The notes under the pieces: generated by a model
What the model was told of the DNA's origin: nothing
What the model saw: the letters and a program-made list of their open reading frames with translations, nothing else
The model's database searches: none
Translations under genes and position numbers: made by a program
In this document: piece after piece, positions 39,618 to 49,003 of the stretch
Position numbering within the stretch: the first letter of the stretch is position 1
Layout: each line of letters starts with the position of its first letter
Assembly (NCBI RefSeq): GCF_026283965.1
Contig: NZ_JAPDPD010000001.1
Location: forward strand, 248,001-312,000
From: Dyella subtropica
GTDB lineage: Bacteria; Pseudomonadota; Gammaproteobacteria; Xanthomonadales; Rhodanobacteraceae
Direction: 5' to 3'
Length of the DNA stretch: 64,000 nt

Positions 39618-41207
39618 TTAACTCGCCGGGATAGTCAGCACCATGCCGGCGTGGACCGCATCGGCATTGATCCGATTGGCCGTCTTGAGTGCATCCACGC
39701 TCACGCCGTATTGGCGGGCGATGCTGCGCAGGCTCTCACCACGGGTCACCCGGTGCAGATCGCGCACATCGGCGTCGGCGCGAGCCGAGCTGTCCGTCGA
39801 TGCCTTGGGCGATGAAGTCATTGCCTGCGCTACCGCCTTGCTCGCCGCAGCCGAGGTCGTGTCGCTGTCATCGTCGTTCTTTGTCGACGCCACCATGGTG
39901 CCGTTGCGGCGCGCCGCCTGGGCAGCGAACCAGGTACCCGGCGGCGGCGTGGATTCGAAGTAATTGCGCACACCGCCCATCACCGCCTCGGCGAGGCGCG
40001 CCTGATGTGTCGGATCCTTCAGCTTGCTCTCCTCGGTCGGATTGCTGATGAAGGCGGTCTCGACCAGGATCGAAGGTACGTCCGGCGAGCGCAGCACCAC
40101 GAAGTTGGCGCGCTCGACATAGCCGCGATGCGTGGGACCGAGGTTACCCAACGCCTTGAGCACGTTGCCAGCAACCGATTCGCTGGCCTGCATGGCGTAG
40201 CCCTGCTGCAGGTCGAGCAGCACGGCGGCAAGGCTGTCGTCTTTGTCGTCCAGCGAGACGCCACCGATCAGGTCGGCGCGGTTTTCGCGATCGGCCAACC
40301 AGCGTGCTGCCTCGCTGGACTTGCCGCGCGGTGACAGCACCCATACCGAGGAACCCTTGGCGTCGCCATTGACGAAGGCGTCGGCATGGATCGAAACGAA
40401 CAGGTCCGCATTGTTCTGGCGCGCAATCTGGTAGCGCTGCTTCAGCGGAATGAAGAAATCGGCGCTGCGCGTCAGCACGGCCTTCATGCCGGGCTGCTTG
40501 TTGATCTGGTCGGCCAGCTCGCGCGCCACGGCCAGCGTGACGTTCTTTTCCAGCGTGCCGCCCGGGCCGTGCGCACCCGGATCGTCGCCACCATGGCCGG
40601 CATCGACCGCCACGACGACCTTGCGCTCGCCATTGAGCAGCGCCGCTGCCTGGCGGGTGGACGCCATGCCGCTCTGGGTGCTCTTGATGCTGTTCTTGGT
40701 TGGCGTAGGCGAGGTCTTGCTCGCTACCGGGGCAGCTACCGTGGGGGCGGAGGCTGCAACAAGGGCTGATGAGTCACCCGTATCGCGACTGGCGACAGCG
40801 GACGAGCCACCACCACCCGGGTACACATCCACCACCAGGCGGTAGCCGTAATCAGCCGCGGGCTTGAGCAAGAAGCTCTTGTAGTGGCTGGAAGCATCGA
40901 CCTTGGCCACCAGCTGCAACCGGTCATCCTGCTGGCTGCTCTCCAGGCCTTTGTAGAGCCCCTGCGCGCCCGGAGCGGCAAAGCCACCGGCCAAGGCGCT
41001 GCGGTCGATGTCGATCATCACCTGGGAGCCATCCTGGCGGACCTTGTAGTCCAGCGGTCCGGAAACATCGAGCACCAGGCGGGTGTATTCCGGGCCGGCC
41101 CAGACACGTGCCGACTTCACATCGGCGGCGTTTACCGCGCACAAAGGAGCCATGGCCAGCACGGCCAGGCAGGAAAGCTGACGGAATCGAATCGGATGTC
41201 CCCTCAT
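39618..41207 (-). CDS. amiC: N-acetylmuramoyl-L-alanine amidase (AmiC type)
   Basis: 529 residues from ATG 41207, giving a signal peptide (FRQLSCLAVLAMAPLCAVNA). An AMIN domain (ARVWAGPEYTRLVLDVSGPL) follows, then amidase_3 with zinc ligands (AVDAGHGGDDPGAHG, SIHAD, ETAFISNP), and a C-terminal LysM domain (TRGESLRSIARQYGVS). Splits daughter cells by cleaving the peptide from MurNAc. ATG 41267 is an alternative start. Confidence 0.9.
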   Translation of the reverse strand: MRGHPIRFRQLSCLAVLAMAPLCAVNAADVKSARVWAGPEYTRLVLDVSGPLDYKVRQDGSQVMIDIDRSALAGGFAAPGAQGLYKGLESSQQDDRLQLVAKVDASSHYKSFLLKPAADYGYRLVVDVYPGGGGSSAVASRDTGDSSALVAASAPTVAAPVASKTSPTPTKNSIKSTQSGMASTRQAAALLNGERKVVVAVDAGHGGDDPGAHGPGGTLEKNVTLAVARELADQINKQPGMKAVLTRSADFFIPLKQRYQIARQNNADLFVSIHADAFVNGDAKGSSVWVLSPRGKSSEAARWLADRENRADLIGGVSLDDKDDSLAAVLLDLQQGYAMQASESVAGNVLKALGNLGPTHRGYVERANFVVLRSPDVPSILVETAFISNPTEESKLKDPTHQARLAEAVMGGVRNYFESTPPPGTWFAAQAARRNGTMVASTKNDDDSDTTSAAASKAVAQAMTSSPKASTDSSARADADVRDLHRVTRGESLRSIARQYGVSVDALKTANRINADAVHAGMVLTIPAS

Positions 41208-41379
41208 GGGCGGGCATTGAAGCGCAGCACTTTTCTGAATGCAAGTGCTTTTCCCTTGAATATCCATAACCTGCAGCTTCTTTGTCAGGCTGGATCCAGC
41301 TATCGGTCGCAAGCCACGCAATCGGAAGGCTTCTGCGATGAGGCTCGGCGGAAGTAAAAATCTCATGATGGACCGACAC

Positions 41380-41868
41380 TTAGGTCCTGGAAGCGCCCTG
41401 AAGCGTGCTTTCCGGCAGGCGCGACAAGGCGCGCACCCCGCGAGGCGAGCGAGCGGTGATCGATGCCCGGCGGCCCAACCCGGCGTAAGCCAGGTCGACC
41501 ACGAGATCGGCCGCCGGCAGCGCTCCCGCCCCCCGCTCCGGCCACTCCACCATCACCAGCGCTTGTGGATCGGACAACGCATCCAGTCCAAGCCATTCCA
41601 GCTCACCGGGATCGGCAATGCGATAGAGGTCCAGGTGCCAGGCCGCGCGGCCACCCACCTGGTACGACTCCACCAGACTGTAGGTCGGGCTCTTGATGCG
41701 TTCGCCTACGCCCAGCGCACGTAGCAGCGCGCGAGCGAAACTGGTCTTGCCTGCGCCGAGATCGCCGTGCAGGTAGATCACCAGCCCTTCGTCAAGGACA
41801 GTCGCCAGCTGCGCCGCCAGGACATCCGTGGCGGCTTCGTCGGCGAGCTCCCAATCGCGTTGGCTCAT
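41380..41868 (-). CDS. tsaE: tRNA threonylcarbamoyladenosine biosynthesis ATPase TsaE
   Basis: 162 residues. Walker A GDLGAGKTSFARALL, SPTYSLVESY and HLDLYRI are TsaE motifs. Part of the t6A37 tRNA modification complex. Overlaps nnrDE by 4 bp; precedes amiC, a frequent proteobacterial order. Confidence 0.95.
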   Translation of the reverse strand: MSQRDWELADEAATDVLAAQLATVLDEGLVIYLHGDLGAGKTSFARALLRALGVGERIKSPTYSLVESYQVGGRAAWHLDLYRIADPGELEWLGLDALSDPQALVMVEWPERGAGALPAADLVVDLAYAGLGRRASITARSPRGVRALSRLPESTLQGASRT

Positions 41869-43346
41869 GCGTCCAGTCCGTTGAGCAATCGACGCAAGGG
41901 CATCAACAGATCGCTCGCCATCAGCCCTCGCTCACCCAGCGCGGCAGCCGCATCACCGGCTCGGGCATGCAAGCCCACGCCAAGACAAGCAGCCTGCCAA
42001 GGTGAGCAACCCTGGGCCAGCAACGCCGCAACGATACCTGTCAGCACATCACCCATGCCACCTGTCGCCATACCGGGATTGCCCCATGGACAGACGGCTA
42101 GACGCCCATCGGGATCGGCGATGAGGCTGCCTGCCCCCTTCAGTACGACGATAGCGCCATACCGACCAGCCAGGGCTCGTGCGGCGGCGAAGCGATCCGC
42201 CTCCACTTCGGACGCCGTAGAGTGAAGCAAGCGCGCCGCCTCGCCAGGATGTGGCGTGAGAATGGCGGCCTGCGTGAAGCGCTGTGGCTCCCTCGCCAAT
42301 AAATTCAACCCATCGGCATCCAGCACCAATGGCTTGCCAGCCTCCAGTGCGGTCAGCCACAGCGCGTGCCCCCAGGCGGCCTGCCCCAATCCTGGTCCCA
42401 ACGCGAGAACGTCAGCGCGGTCGAGCAGAGACCCAAGCGCTTGCGGGCCGTCCACGGCATGCGCCATCAATTCGGGGCGCGCACTGTTCAGCGCGATAAG
42501 GTTCGATTCGCGTGTCGCCACGCTGACCAGGCCCGCGCCCGCGCGCAATGCGGCCTCGCCGCATAACCGGATGGCGCCAGCAGTACCGACATCGCCGCCT
42601 ATCGCCAGCACATGGCCGTTGTCGCCCTTATGCGCATGTCGCGCTCGCGGCGGCATGGCCTGCGCTTCAAGTAACGTCGCATCGGGTTGGGTGTCCTGCC
42701 ATAGCGCTTGAGGTAAGGTCAGCGTATCCAGCTCCATCTCGCCCACCTGCTCTGCCGCCCGGCCGGTATGCAGACCGCGCTTGTGGGCAATGAAAGTGAT
42801 GGTGGCATGGGCCCTTATCGCGACGCCTGGGCACTGACCCGTGTCGGCATTCAAACCGGAAGGTACGTCCAGGGCCAGTATCGGTTCACCGCTGGCATTC
42901 AGTCGCTCGATCAGACTGGCTGGGACGCTTTCCGGCGCGCGCGTCAAACCGGTGCCGTACAAGGCATCCACATGCACGTCGGCCACAGGAATGGCGGTCT
43001 GCCCATCCCAGCGATGCACATGCCCACCGGCGCGCTCGAAACGCTCTTTTGCGCTGGCGGCATCCCCACGCGCATCGCCGCTCAACGCGAACAGAGTGAC
43101 CTGCCATCCCGATTGCAAAGCCAGCGCCGCCAACAGGAAGCCATCGCCACCGTTGTTGCCCGGGCCGCAATACACCCCGATACGCCGCGCCTTCGGCCAG
43201 CAGCGCTGTAGATAAGCGAATGCCGCGACAGCCGCGCGCTGCATCAGCTCGAAACCGGGAATACCGAGCACGTCGATAGCGCGCCGGTCCAGCGCACGCA
43301 CCTGGTCGACGGTATAGAGATCGTGGCAGTGCGGGCGCGAAGTCAT
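41865..43346 (-). CDS. nnr: Bifunctional NAD(P)H-hydrate repair enzyme
   Basis: 493 residues. N-terminal YjeF epimerase (GIPGFELMQRAA, VYCGPGNNGGDGF, DALYGTGL); C-terminal ADP-dependent dehydratase (GGDVGTAGAIRLCGEAALRAG, LTPHPGEAARLL, GNPGMATGGMGDVLTGI). Repairs hydrated NADH and NADPH. Confidence 0.95.
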   Translation of the reverse strand: MTSRPHCHDLYTVDQVRALDRRAIDVLGIPGFELMQRAAVAAFAYLQRCWPKARRIGVYCGPGNNGGDGFLLAALALQSGWQVTLFALSGDARGDAASAKERFERAGGHVHRWDGQTAIPVADVHVDALYGTGLTRAPESVPASLIERLNASGEPILALDVPSGLNADTGQCPGVAIRAHATITFIAHKRGLHTGRAAEQVGEMELDTLTLPQALWQDTQPDATLLEAQAMPPRARHAHKGDNGHVLAIGGDVGTAGAIRLCGEAALRAGAGLVSVATRESNLIALNSARPELMAHAVDGPQALGSLLDRADVLALGPGLGQAAWGHALWLTALEAGKPLVLDADGLNLLAREPQRFTQAAILTPHPGEAARLLHSTASEVEADRFAAARALAGRYGAIVVLKGAGSLIADPDGRLAVCPWGNPGMATGGMGDVLTGIVAALLAQGCSPWQAACLGVGLHARAGDAAAALGERGLMASDLLMPLRRLLNGLDA

Positions 43347-43358
43347 CGGCCGATTATA

Positions 43359-43411
43359 AGAGCCTGTTCACGATCTCCGCGTGGCCCACGCGGAGATCGT
43401 GAACAGGCTCT
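43359..43411. repeat. 53-nt perfect palindromic element (AGAGCCTG type), copy 1
   Basis: Arms 43359-43384 and 43386-43411 are exact reverse complements (26 bp) around one C. Ends AGAGCCTG/CAGGCTCT. Lies between divergent nnrDE and queG. A second 53-nt element with the same ends but a different interior is at 52604. Confidence 0.9.
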
Positions 43412-43458
43412 AAGAGACATCCACGGGCCGCCATCCCCGCAGCGCCTACAATAGGCGC

Positions 43459-44532
43459 ATGTCCACGCTTGCCCCACCGTCCCGCGATTACACCGCGCTC
43501 GCCAGCGACATCAAGCGCTGGGCGCGCGAGCTGGGCTTTGCCGACGCGGGCATCGCCGGCACTGAGTTGGGCGAGGACGAGCTGCATCTCCAGCGCTGGC
43601 TGGACGAAGGCCATCATGGCGACATGGAGTACATGGCCCGTCACGGCACCAAACGCAGCCGCCCAGCCGAATTGGAGCCCGGCACGCTGCGCGTGATCTC
43701 GGTACGCATGGATTACATCCCGCCCGGCACGCGCAATGCGTGGGAGGTGCTGGACGATCCGGACGCGGGCTACGTGGCGCGCTACGCGCTCGGCCGCGAC
43801 TATCACAAGCTCATGCGCAACCGCCTGCAGAAACTGGCCGAACGCATCCACGACACTGTCGGCGACTTCGGTTATCGCGCCTATGTCGATTCCGCACCGG
43901 TGCTGGAGAAAGCGCTGGGGCGCAATGCCGGCCTCGGCTGGATCGGCAAGCACACGGTGCTGATCAACCGCCGTGCTGGCTCCTACTTCTTCCTCGGCGA
44001 GCTTTACACCGACCTGCCGCTACCGGTGGACGAACCGGCCAGTGCGCACTGTGGCAGTTGTCGGCGCTGCATCGACATCTGCCCAACCCAGGCCATCATC
44101 GCGCCCTATCGGCTCGATGCGCGGCGCTGCATTTCCTATCTCACGATCGAGTTGAAGGGCAGCATTCCCGAAGAGCTGCGCGCGCCGATGGGCAACCGCA
44201 TCTTCGGCTGCGATGACTGCCAGCTGATCTGCCCCTGGAACAAGTTCGCACAGGAGGCCGCAGAGCCGGACTTTGCACCGCGCCACAGCCTGGACGGTGC
44301 CAAACTGGTGGAACTGTTCGACTGGAGCGAGGAGGAATTCCTCAAGCGCACCGAAGGCATGGCGATCCGCCGTACCGGTTACGAAGGCTGGCTGCGCAAC
44401 ATCGCCGTGGCGCTGGGCAACGCGCCCCATTCAATGGAAGTAGTCACCGCATTGCAGGCACGCGCCGAGCATCCATCGGCCATCGTGCGCGAACACGTGG
44501 CCTGGGCCCTCAAGCAGCACGCTGCCTTGTAG
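43459..44532 (+). CDS. queG: Epoxyqueuosine reductase
   Basis: 357 residues. Two 4Fe-4S binding sets: CGSCRRCIDICPT and CDDCQLICPW, plus CISYLTIELKGSIPEELR, a QueG hallmark. Cobalamin-dependent last step of queuosine synthesis in tRNA. The stop codon runs into a REP fragment (TGTAGGAGCGCACC at 44530). Confidence 0.96.
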   Translation: MSTLAPPSRDYTALASDIKRWARELGFADAGIAGTELGEDELHLQRWLDEGHHGDMEYMARHGTKRSRPAELEPGTLRVISVRMDYIPPGTRNAWEVLDDPDAGYVARYALGRDYHKLMRNRLQKLAERIHDTVGDFGYRAYVDSAPVLEKALGRNAGLGWIGKHTVLINRRAGSYFFLGELYTDLPLPVDEPASAHCGSCRRCIDICPTQAIIAPYRLDARRCISYLTIELKGSIPEELRAPMGNRIFGCDDCQLICPWNKFAQEAAEPDFAPRHSLDGAKLVELFDWSEEEFLKRTEGMAIRRTGYEGWLRNIAVALGNAPHSMEVVTALQARAEHPSAIVREHVAWALKQHAAL

Positions 44533-44543
44533 GAGCGCACCTA
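44530..44543 (+). repeat. Single REP fragment
   Basis: TGTAGGAGCGCACC, the head of the REP family seen at 17499 and 33221, overlapping the queG stop. Confidence 0.6.
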
Positions 44544-46178
44544 GCCTTCGCGACGCTGGTGAATTTCCTCGATCAACGCACGGGTGGCCGAGTCGAAAAC
44601 CGTCAGATCATCGAGCTGCCCGTCCAGTGCAGGCAGGATCTGCCTCGCAATGCCCTTGCCCAATTCGACACCCCACTGATCGAACGCATTGATGCCCCAC
44701 AGGTGGCCGAGCATGAATACCTTGTGCTCGTACAGCGCGATCAACGCGCCGAGGCTTTCCGGCGTAAGCGAGTCCAGCAGGATCACGGTGCTCGGACGAT
44801 TTCCCGGGAACGTACGCTGCGCAGCCAGCACGCGGCGGGCGTTTTCATCGCCACTCTTGGCCTCGGCCAGCGCTTCATCGAAGGTCTTGCCCAAGGCCAA
44901 CGCCGCAGCTTGCGCCAACAAATTCGACAGCAGCGCATCGTGGTTGCTGCGCAGAGGATGCGCCGGCCGCACCACACCAATGAATTCGAGCGGCACCACA
45001 TCGGTGCCCTGGTGCAACGACTGGAAATAGGCGTGCTGCGCATTGGTACCCACGCTGCCCCACACCACAGGCGAGGTGGACTGTGCCACCGGCATGCCCT
45101 GTGGCGTCACCTGCTTGCCGAGGCTTTCCATTTCCAGCTGCTGCAGATACGAAGTGAGGTCACCCAGCAGATCCGCATAAGGCACCACGGCGCGGCTGGT
45201 GCTGCCCAAGGCGTTGCGATTCCAGTATTCGACCAGACTGAGCAGCACGGGCAGATTTTCCTGCCACGGCGCACTGCGGAAGTGGTCGTCGATGCGTGCC
45301 GCGCCCGTCAGCAAGGCACGAAAATGATCCACGCCGATAGCCAGCGCAAGAGACAGGCCCACGGCCGACCACAGCGAGAAACGCCCCCCGACGAAATCCC
45401 ACATCGGGTAGACGTTCGACGCCGGCACGCCCCAGCGTTCCGCTTCGGCGGTGTTAGCGCTCACCGCGATGAAGTGGCGCGCTGTGGCGCGCTCATCACC
45501 TTCATAGGCACGCGCAATCCAATCGCGAAGCACGTTGCCGTTGAGCAGCGTCTCCTGCGTAGTGAATGTCTTGGAGACCACGATCACCAAGGTGCGCTTC
45601 GGGTCTAGCTGACGCATCAGTTCATGCGCGACCTGACCATCCACATTGGTGAGAAAATGGCTACGCAGGTGCGGCACATGGAATGGCGCCAGCGCGCGTA
45701 CGGCCAGGCGTGGGCCGAGGTCGGACCCGCCAATGCCGATATTGACCACATCGGTAATCGTGGCGGGCAAGCCCATACTGGCCGCCTCGCCGCGATCGAT
45801 CGCCTGGATCAGACGCTCGATGCGCTGCAGGGTCTGTTCGATTTCCTGACGCGCCTCGCGCGGCGACGACGATGACAAATGCGATCCGCCGGCACGCAGC
45901 GCCGTGTGCAGCACGGCGCGCTTCTCGGACGTGTTGATGGGCTCGCCAGCGAACATCGCATCGCGTGCGCCTTGCCAATCGCTCGCTTCGACATGCGCAC
46001 CCAGTGCTTCGAGTGCAGCCCCGTCGAGCTTCTGTCGACTGAGGTCGAGCAGGATCGGCCCCACCCGATGGCGCAGCCGCTTGCCGCGTTCCGTATCCCT
46101 CAGCAATTCGCGCAGGTGGGTGCGCGAGAGACGTTCGACGTGTTCTGCCAGGAAGGACGGACTGCGCTGAGACGACAT
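44541..46178 (-). CDS. pgi: Glucose-6-phosphate isomerase
   Basis: 545 residues from ATG 46178 (MSSQRSPSFLAEHVERL). SIS domains with VNIGIGGSDLGPRLA, VVSKTFTTQETL, WDFVGGRFSLWSAVGL and QWGVELGKGIA. Interconverts glucose-6-P and fructose-6-P. Last in the pcnB-folK-panBCD-pgi run. Confidence 0.97.
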   Translation of the reverse strand: MSSQRSPSFLAEHVERLSRTHLRELLRDTERGKRLRHRVGPILLDLSRQKLDGAALEALGAHVEASDWQGARDAMFAGEPINTSEKRAVLHTALRAGGSHLSSSSPREARQEIEQTLQRIERLIQAIDRGEAASMGLPATITDVVNIGIGGSDLGPRLAVRALAPFHVPHLRSHFLTNVDGQVAHELMRQLDPKRTLVIVVSKTFTTQETLLNGNVLRDWIARAYEGDERATARHFIAVSANTAEAERWGVPASNVYPMWDFVGGRFSLWSAVGLSLALAIGVDHFRALLTGAARIDDHFRSAPWQENLPVLLSLVEYWNRNALGSTSRAVVPYADLLGDLTSYLQQLEMESLGKQVTPQGMPVAQSTSPVVWGSVGTNAQHAYFQSLHQGTDVVPLEFIGVVRPAHPLRSNHDALLSNLLAQAAALALGKTFDEALAEAKSGDENARRVLAAQRTFPGNRPSTVILLDSLTPESLGALIALYEHKVFMLGHLWGINAFDQWGVELGKGIARQILPALDGQLDDLTVFDSATRALIEEIHQRREG

Positions 46179-46226
46179 GGGCTCTCGTACGTAGCGAAAC
46201 GGAGCCCCGATCTTAGAGCGAGATTC

Positions 46227-46274
46227 AAGGGATGAGTAGCGCATTCCCGCAGGAATGCTCTCTATTCATCCTTT
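46227..46274 (-). terminator. Inverted repeat after panD
   Basis: GCATTCC/GGAATGC with CGCA loop, extended by AAGGGATGA/TTCATCCTTT with mismatches; probable end of the panD transcript. Confidence 0.5.
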
Positions 46275-46288
46275 ACGGCTGACGAGAC

Positions 46289-46675
46289 TCAGGCCGCGGC
46301 CATCTGCTTGGGAATCGAGCGGTTGGTGTGCGAGATGCGATTGTCGGCGTCGACGTAGACCAGAGTCGGCTGGAACTGCTCGGCCTCGGCTTCGGAGAGC
46401 TGCGCGAAGGCGGCGATGATGATCAGATCGCCGGGCTGCGCGCGGTGCGCCGCACTGCCGTTCACCGAAATGATGCCGGAGCCTTCTTCGGCGCGCAGCG
46501 CATAGGTGACAAAGCGCTTACCGTTGTTGATGTTCCAGGCGTGGATCTGCTCGTACTCGCGGATGCCCGAGGCATCCAGCAGCAGGCCGTCGATCGCGAT
46601 TGAGCCTTCGTAGTGCAGCTCGGCATGAGTCACCGTGGCACGGTGGATCTTGGCCTTGAGCATGTTCAGATTCAT
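46289..46675 (-). CDS. panD: Aspartate 1-decarboxylase proenzyme
   Basis: 128 residues from ATG 46675 ([20 protein letters not shown]). The self-processing site Gly-Ser lies in YEGSIAID, giving the pyruvoyl cofactor. Makes beta-alanine for pantothenate. Other family motifs: GKRFVTYA and [18 protein letters not shown]. Confidence 0.96.
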   Translation of the reverse strand: MNLNMLKAKIHRATVTHAELHYEGSIAIDGLLLDASGIREYEQIHAWNINNGKRFVTYALRAEEGSGIISVNGSAAHRAQPGDLIIIAAFAQLSEAEAEQFQPTLVYVDADNRISHTNRSIPKQMAAA

Positions 46676-46776
46676 GACGTCACTTCCAGCGGAAACCAAT
46701 GGCGCAGCGGGCCATTATCAAACCCCCGGCGTTGCGCCGCAACAACGCCGGTCGGCGGGCATCACATGGGGGCGGT

Positions 46777-47622
46777 TCAATCGAACGGCAAGTTGTCAAT
46801 CAACCGCGTCGTTCCCAGGCGGGCCGCGATCAACGCCACCAAGCCTTCGCGCTCGCCATCGGCCGGTTCGGCCAGGTCCTCGGCGCGGCGGATGGCCGCG
46901 TAATCCGGCTCGAAGCCAGCACGAGCCAGTTTGGCGGCGGCGGCCTGTTCCACCACCCGCCAGGCGTGCCCTTTGGCGACCAGTTCGCGCATTTGTTGCA
47001 GGGTGGCGTAGATCTGCGGCGCAAGCGCGCGCTCGGCCACCGACAGGTACTGGTTGCGGGAGCTCAGGGCCAGGCCGTCGTCCGCACGCAGGGTAGCGGC
47101 ACCCACAATCTTCACTGGCAGCGACATGTCGCGCACCATGCGCTCGATCACCTTGAGCTGCTGGAAATCCTTCTGCCCGAACACCGCTATGTCCGGCTGG
47201 ACCAAGTTGAACAACTTGCACACCACGGTGGCCACGCCATCGAAGTGACCGGGCCGGTGCGCCCCTTCCAGGGTCTCGGTGAGCTGCGGCACATGCAGGC
47301 TCACGCTGCCCGCTGCGCCGAACGGGTAGATCGTCGACACGTCGGGTGCGAACAGCAGGTCGCAGTCGTGCTCGGCCAAGCCAGACTGGTCCTGAGTCAG
47401 AGTGCGCGGATAGCGCTCGAAATCCTCGTTCGGCCCGAACTGGGTCGGATTGACGAACACACTGGCCACGACGCGCTCAGTGCGCGCACGCGCCAACTTG
47501 ATCAGCGAATGATGGCCGGCGTGCAGGTTGCCCATGGTCGGCACGAAACCCACCGTTTCGCCCTTGGATCGCCAGCCGCGGATCGCGGCGCGCAACGCGG
47601 CGGCATCTTGCACGGTCTGCAT
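46777..47622 (-). CDS. panC: Pantothenate synthetase
   Basis: 281 residues from ATG 47622. TMGNLHAGHHSLI, VFVNPTQFGPNEDFERYPR, FGQKDFQQL and LALSSRNQYLS are PanC motifs. Joins pantoate and beta-alanine. 11 bp after panB. Confidence 0.97.
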   Translation of the reverse strand: MQTVQDAAALRAAIRGWRSKGETVGFVPTMGNLHAGHHSLIKLARARTERVVASVFVNPTQFGPNEDFERYPRTLTQDQSGLAEHDCDLLFAPDVSTIYPFGAAGSVSLHVPQLTETLEGAHRPGHFDGVATVVCKLFNLVQPDIAVFGQKDFQQLKVIERMVRDMSLPVKIVGAATLRADDGLALSSRNQYLSVAERALAPQIYATLQQMRELVAKGHAWRVVEQAAAAKLARAGFEPDYAAIRRAEDLAEPADGEREGLVALIAARLGTTRLIDNLPFD

Positions 47623-47633
47623 GAGGTCTCTTC

Positions 47634-48464
47634 TCAGCTGAAGCAGTGTTCGGGAGCCGGGAAGGCGCCGTTGCGCACGTCCTCGGCATAGGCGGCAATG
47701 GCCGCGGCAACAGAGTCGCGTCCTGCCAGAAAATCCTTGCTGAACTTGGGCCGCTTGCCCGGAGTGATGCCAAGCATGTCCTGCAGTACCAGCACCTGGC
47801 CATCGCAATGGGGGCCGGCGCCGATGCCGATGACGGGAATGTTGACGGCTTTGGTCACGCGCTCGCCGAGCGCCGTCGGCACGCCTTCCATCACCAGCAA
47901 TTCGGCACCTGCGGCTTCCACCGCCTTGGCTTCGGCCACGACGCGATCGGCAGCCTCCTGCTCACGACCCTGGATGCGGAAACCGCCGAACTTGTGCACC
48001 GACTGCGGCGTAAGACCTAGATGCGCACACACTGGAATGGCACGCGCCGTGAGCGCGCTGATGCCATCGAGAATGTGTGGATCGGCGCCTTCGATCTTGA
48101 CCATCGCAGCACCACCTTCGCCAACCAGCCGAGCACCGGCTTCGAGCACATGCGGCACATCGCGATCGCTCATGAACGGCAGGTCCGCCACCAGCAACGT
48201 GGCCGTCAAGCCGCGCGCCACGGCGGCGGTGTGATAGACCATGTGATCCAGTGTCACCGGCAAGGTGCTCTTGTGTCCCTGCACCACCATGCCTAGCGAA
48301 TCGCCGACCAGCGCGATGTCGATACCCGCGGCCTCCAGTTGCCAAGCGAAACTGAAGTCGTAAGCCGTGAGCATGACGATACGGCGTCCCTCCGCCTTCA
48401 TGGTGCGCAGGCCCGGCACGGTGACGGGCTTGCGGGCGGGAGCGCTGGCGTTCTGGACGTACAC
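47634..48464 (-). CDS. panB: 3-methyl-2-oxobutanoate hydroxymethyltransferase
   Basis: 276 residues. MLTAYDFSFAWQLEAAGID, VGDSLGMVVQGHKSTLPVTL, KIEGA and VIGIGAGPHCDGQVLVLQD are family motifs. First committed step of pantothenate synthesis. Confidence 0.97.
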   Translation of the reverse strand: MYVQNASAPARKPVTVPGLRTMKAEGRRIVMLTAYDFSFAWQLEAAGIDIALVGDSLGMVVQGHKSTLPVTLDHMVYHTAAVARGLTATLLVADLPFMSDRDVPHVLEAGARLVGEGGAAMVKIEGADPHILDGISALTARAIPVCAHLGLTPQSVHKFGGFRIQGREQEAADRVVAEAKAVEAAGAELLVMEGVPTALGERVTKAVNIPVIGIGAGPHCDGQVLVLQDMLGITPGKRPKFSKDFLAGRDSVAAAIAAYAEDVRNGAFPAPEHCFS

Positions 48465-48520
48465 GGGGGTTCCTTACGGAAAAGACAGACGAAGATTATC
48501 GGTTGCGCGGCCTGAAGGGC

Positions 48521-49003
48521 TCAAGGCAGCGCCTCGCACTCGCCGTGATCGATAGCCGCCAACAATTCAGCCACCCTGCCCTGGCCAGGAATCACTAGCT
48601 CGGGCGCAAGATCATGCAACGGAAGCAGCACAAAGGCCCGCTCGGCGATGCGCGGGTGCGGCAGTGTCAGGCGCGCATCGTTCAGTAGCACGCCCTCCAT
48701 ATACAGCAGATCGAGATCGAGTGTTCGCGGTCCCCAGCGCTCACCGTCGCGGACGCGTCCAGCCGCGCGCTCGATCGCCAGCAGAGCATCGAGCAAGGCC
48801 TCTGCCGGCAAAGCGGTATCGATCTGTACGGCGGCATTGACGAAAGGTGGCTGATCCAGCAGACCCCACGGCGGCGTGCGATAGAAGCGCGAACGCGCCA
48901 CGACGCGCGTCTGCGGTAGACGCGCGAGCGCTTCGATGGCATCCATCAGGTACTGATGTGAATCGCCCAGGTTGCTGCCCAGCGCGATGTAGGCCGTACT
49001 CAC
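48521..49003 (-). CDS. folK: HPPK, 6-hydroxymethyl-7,8-dihydropterin pyrophosphokinase
   Basis: 160 residues. ALGSNLGDSHQYLMDAIEAL, YRTPPWG, FVNAAVQI and GPRTLDLDLLYMEG are HPPK motifs. Folate pathway. Overlaps pcnB by 4 bp. Confidence 0.96.
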   Translation of the reverse strand: MSTAYIALGSNLGDSHQYLMDAIEALARLPQTRVVARSRFYRTPPWGLLDQPPFVNAAVQIDTALPAEALLDALLAIERAAGRVRDGERWGPRTLDLDLLYMEGVLLNDARLTLPHPRIAERAFVLLPLHDLAPELVIPGQGRVAELLAAIDHGECEALP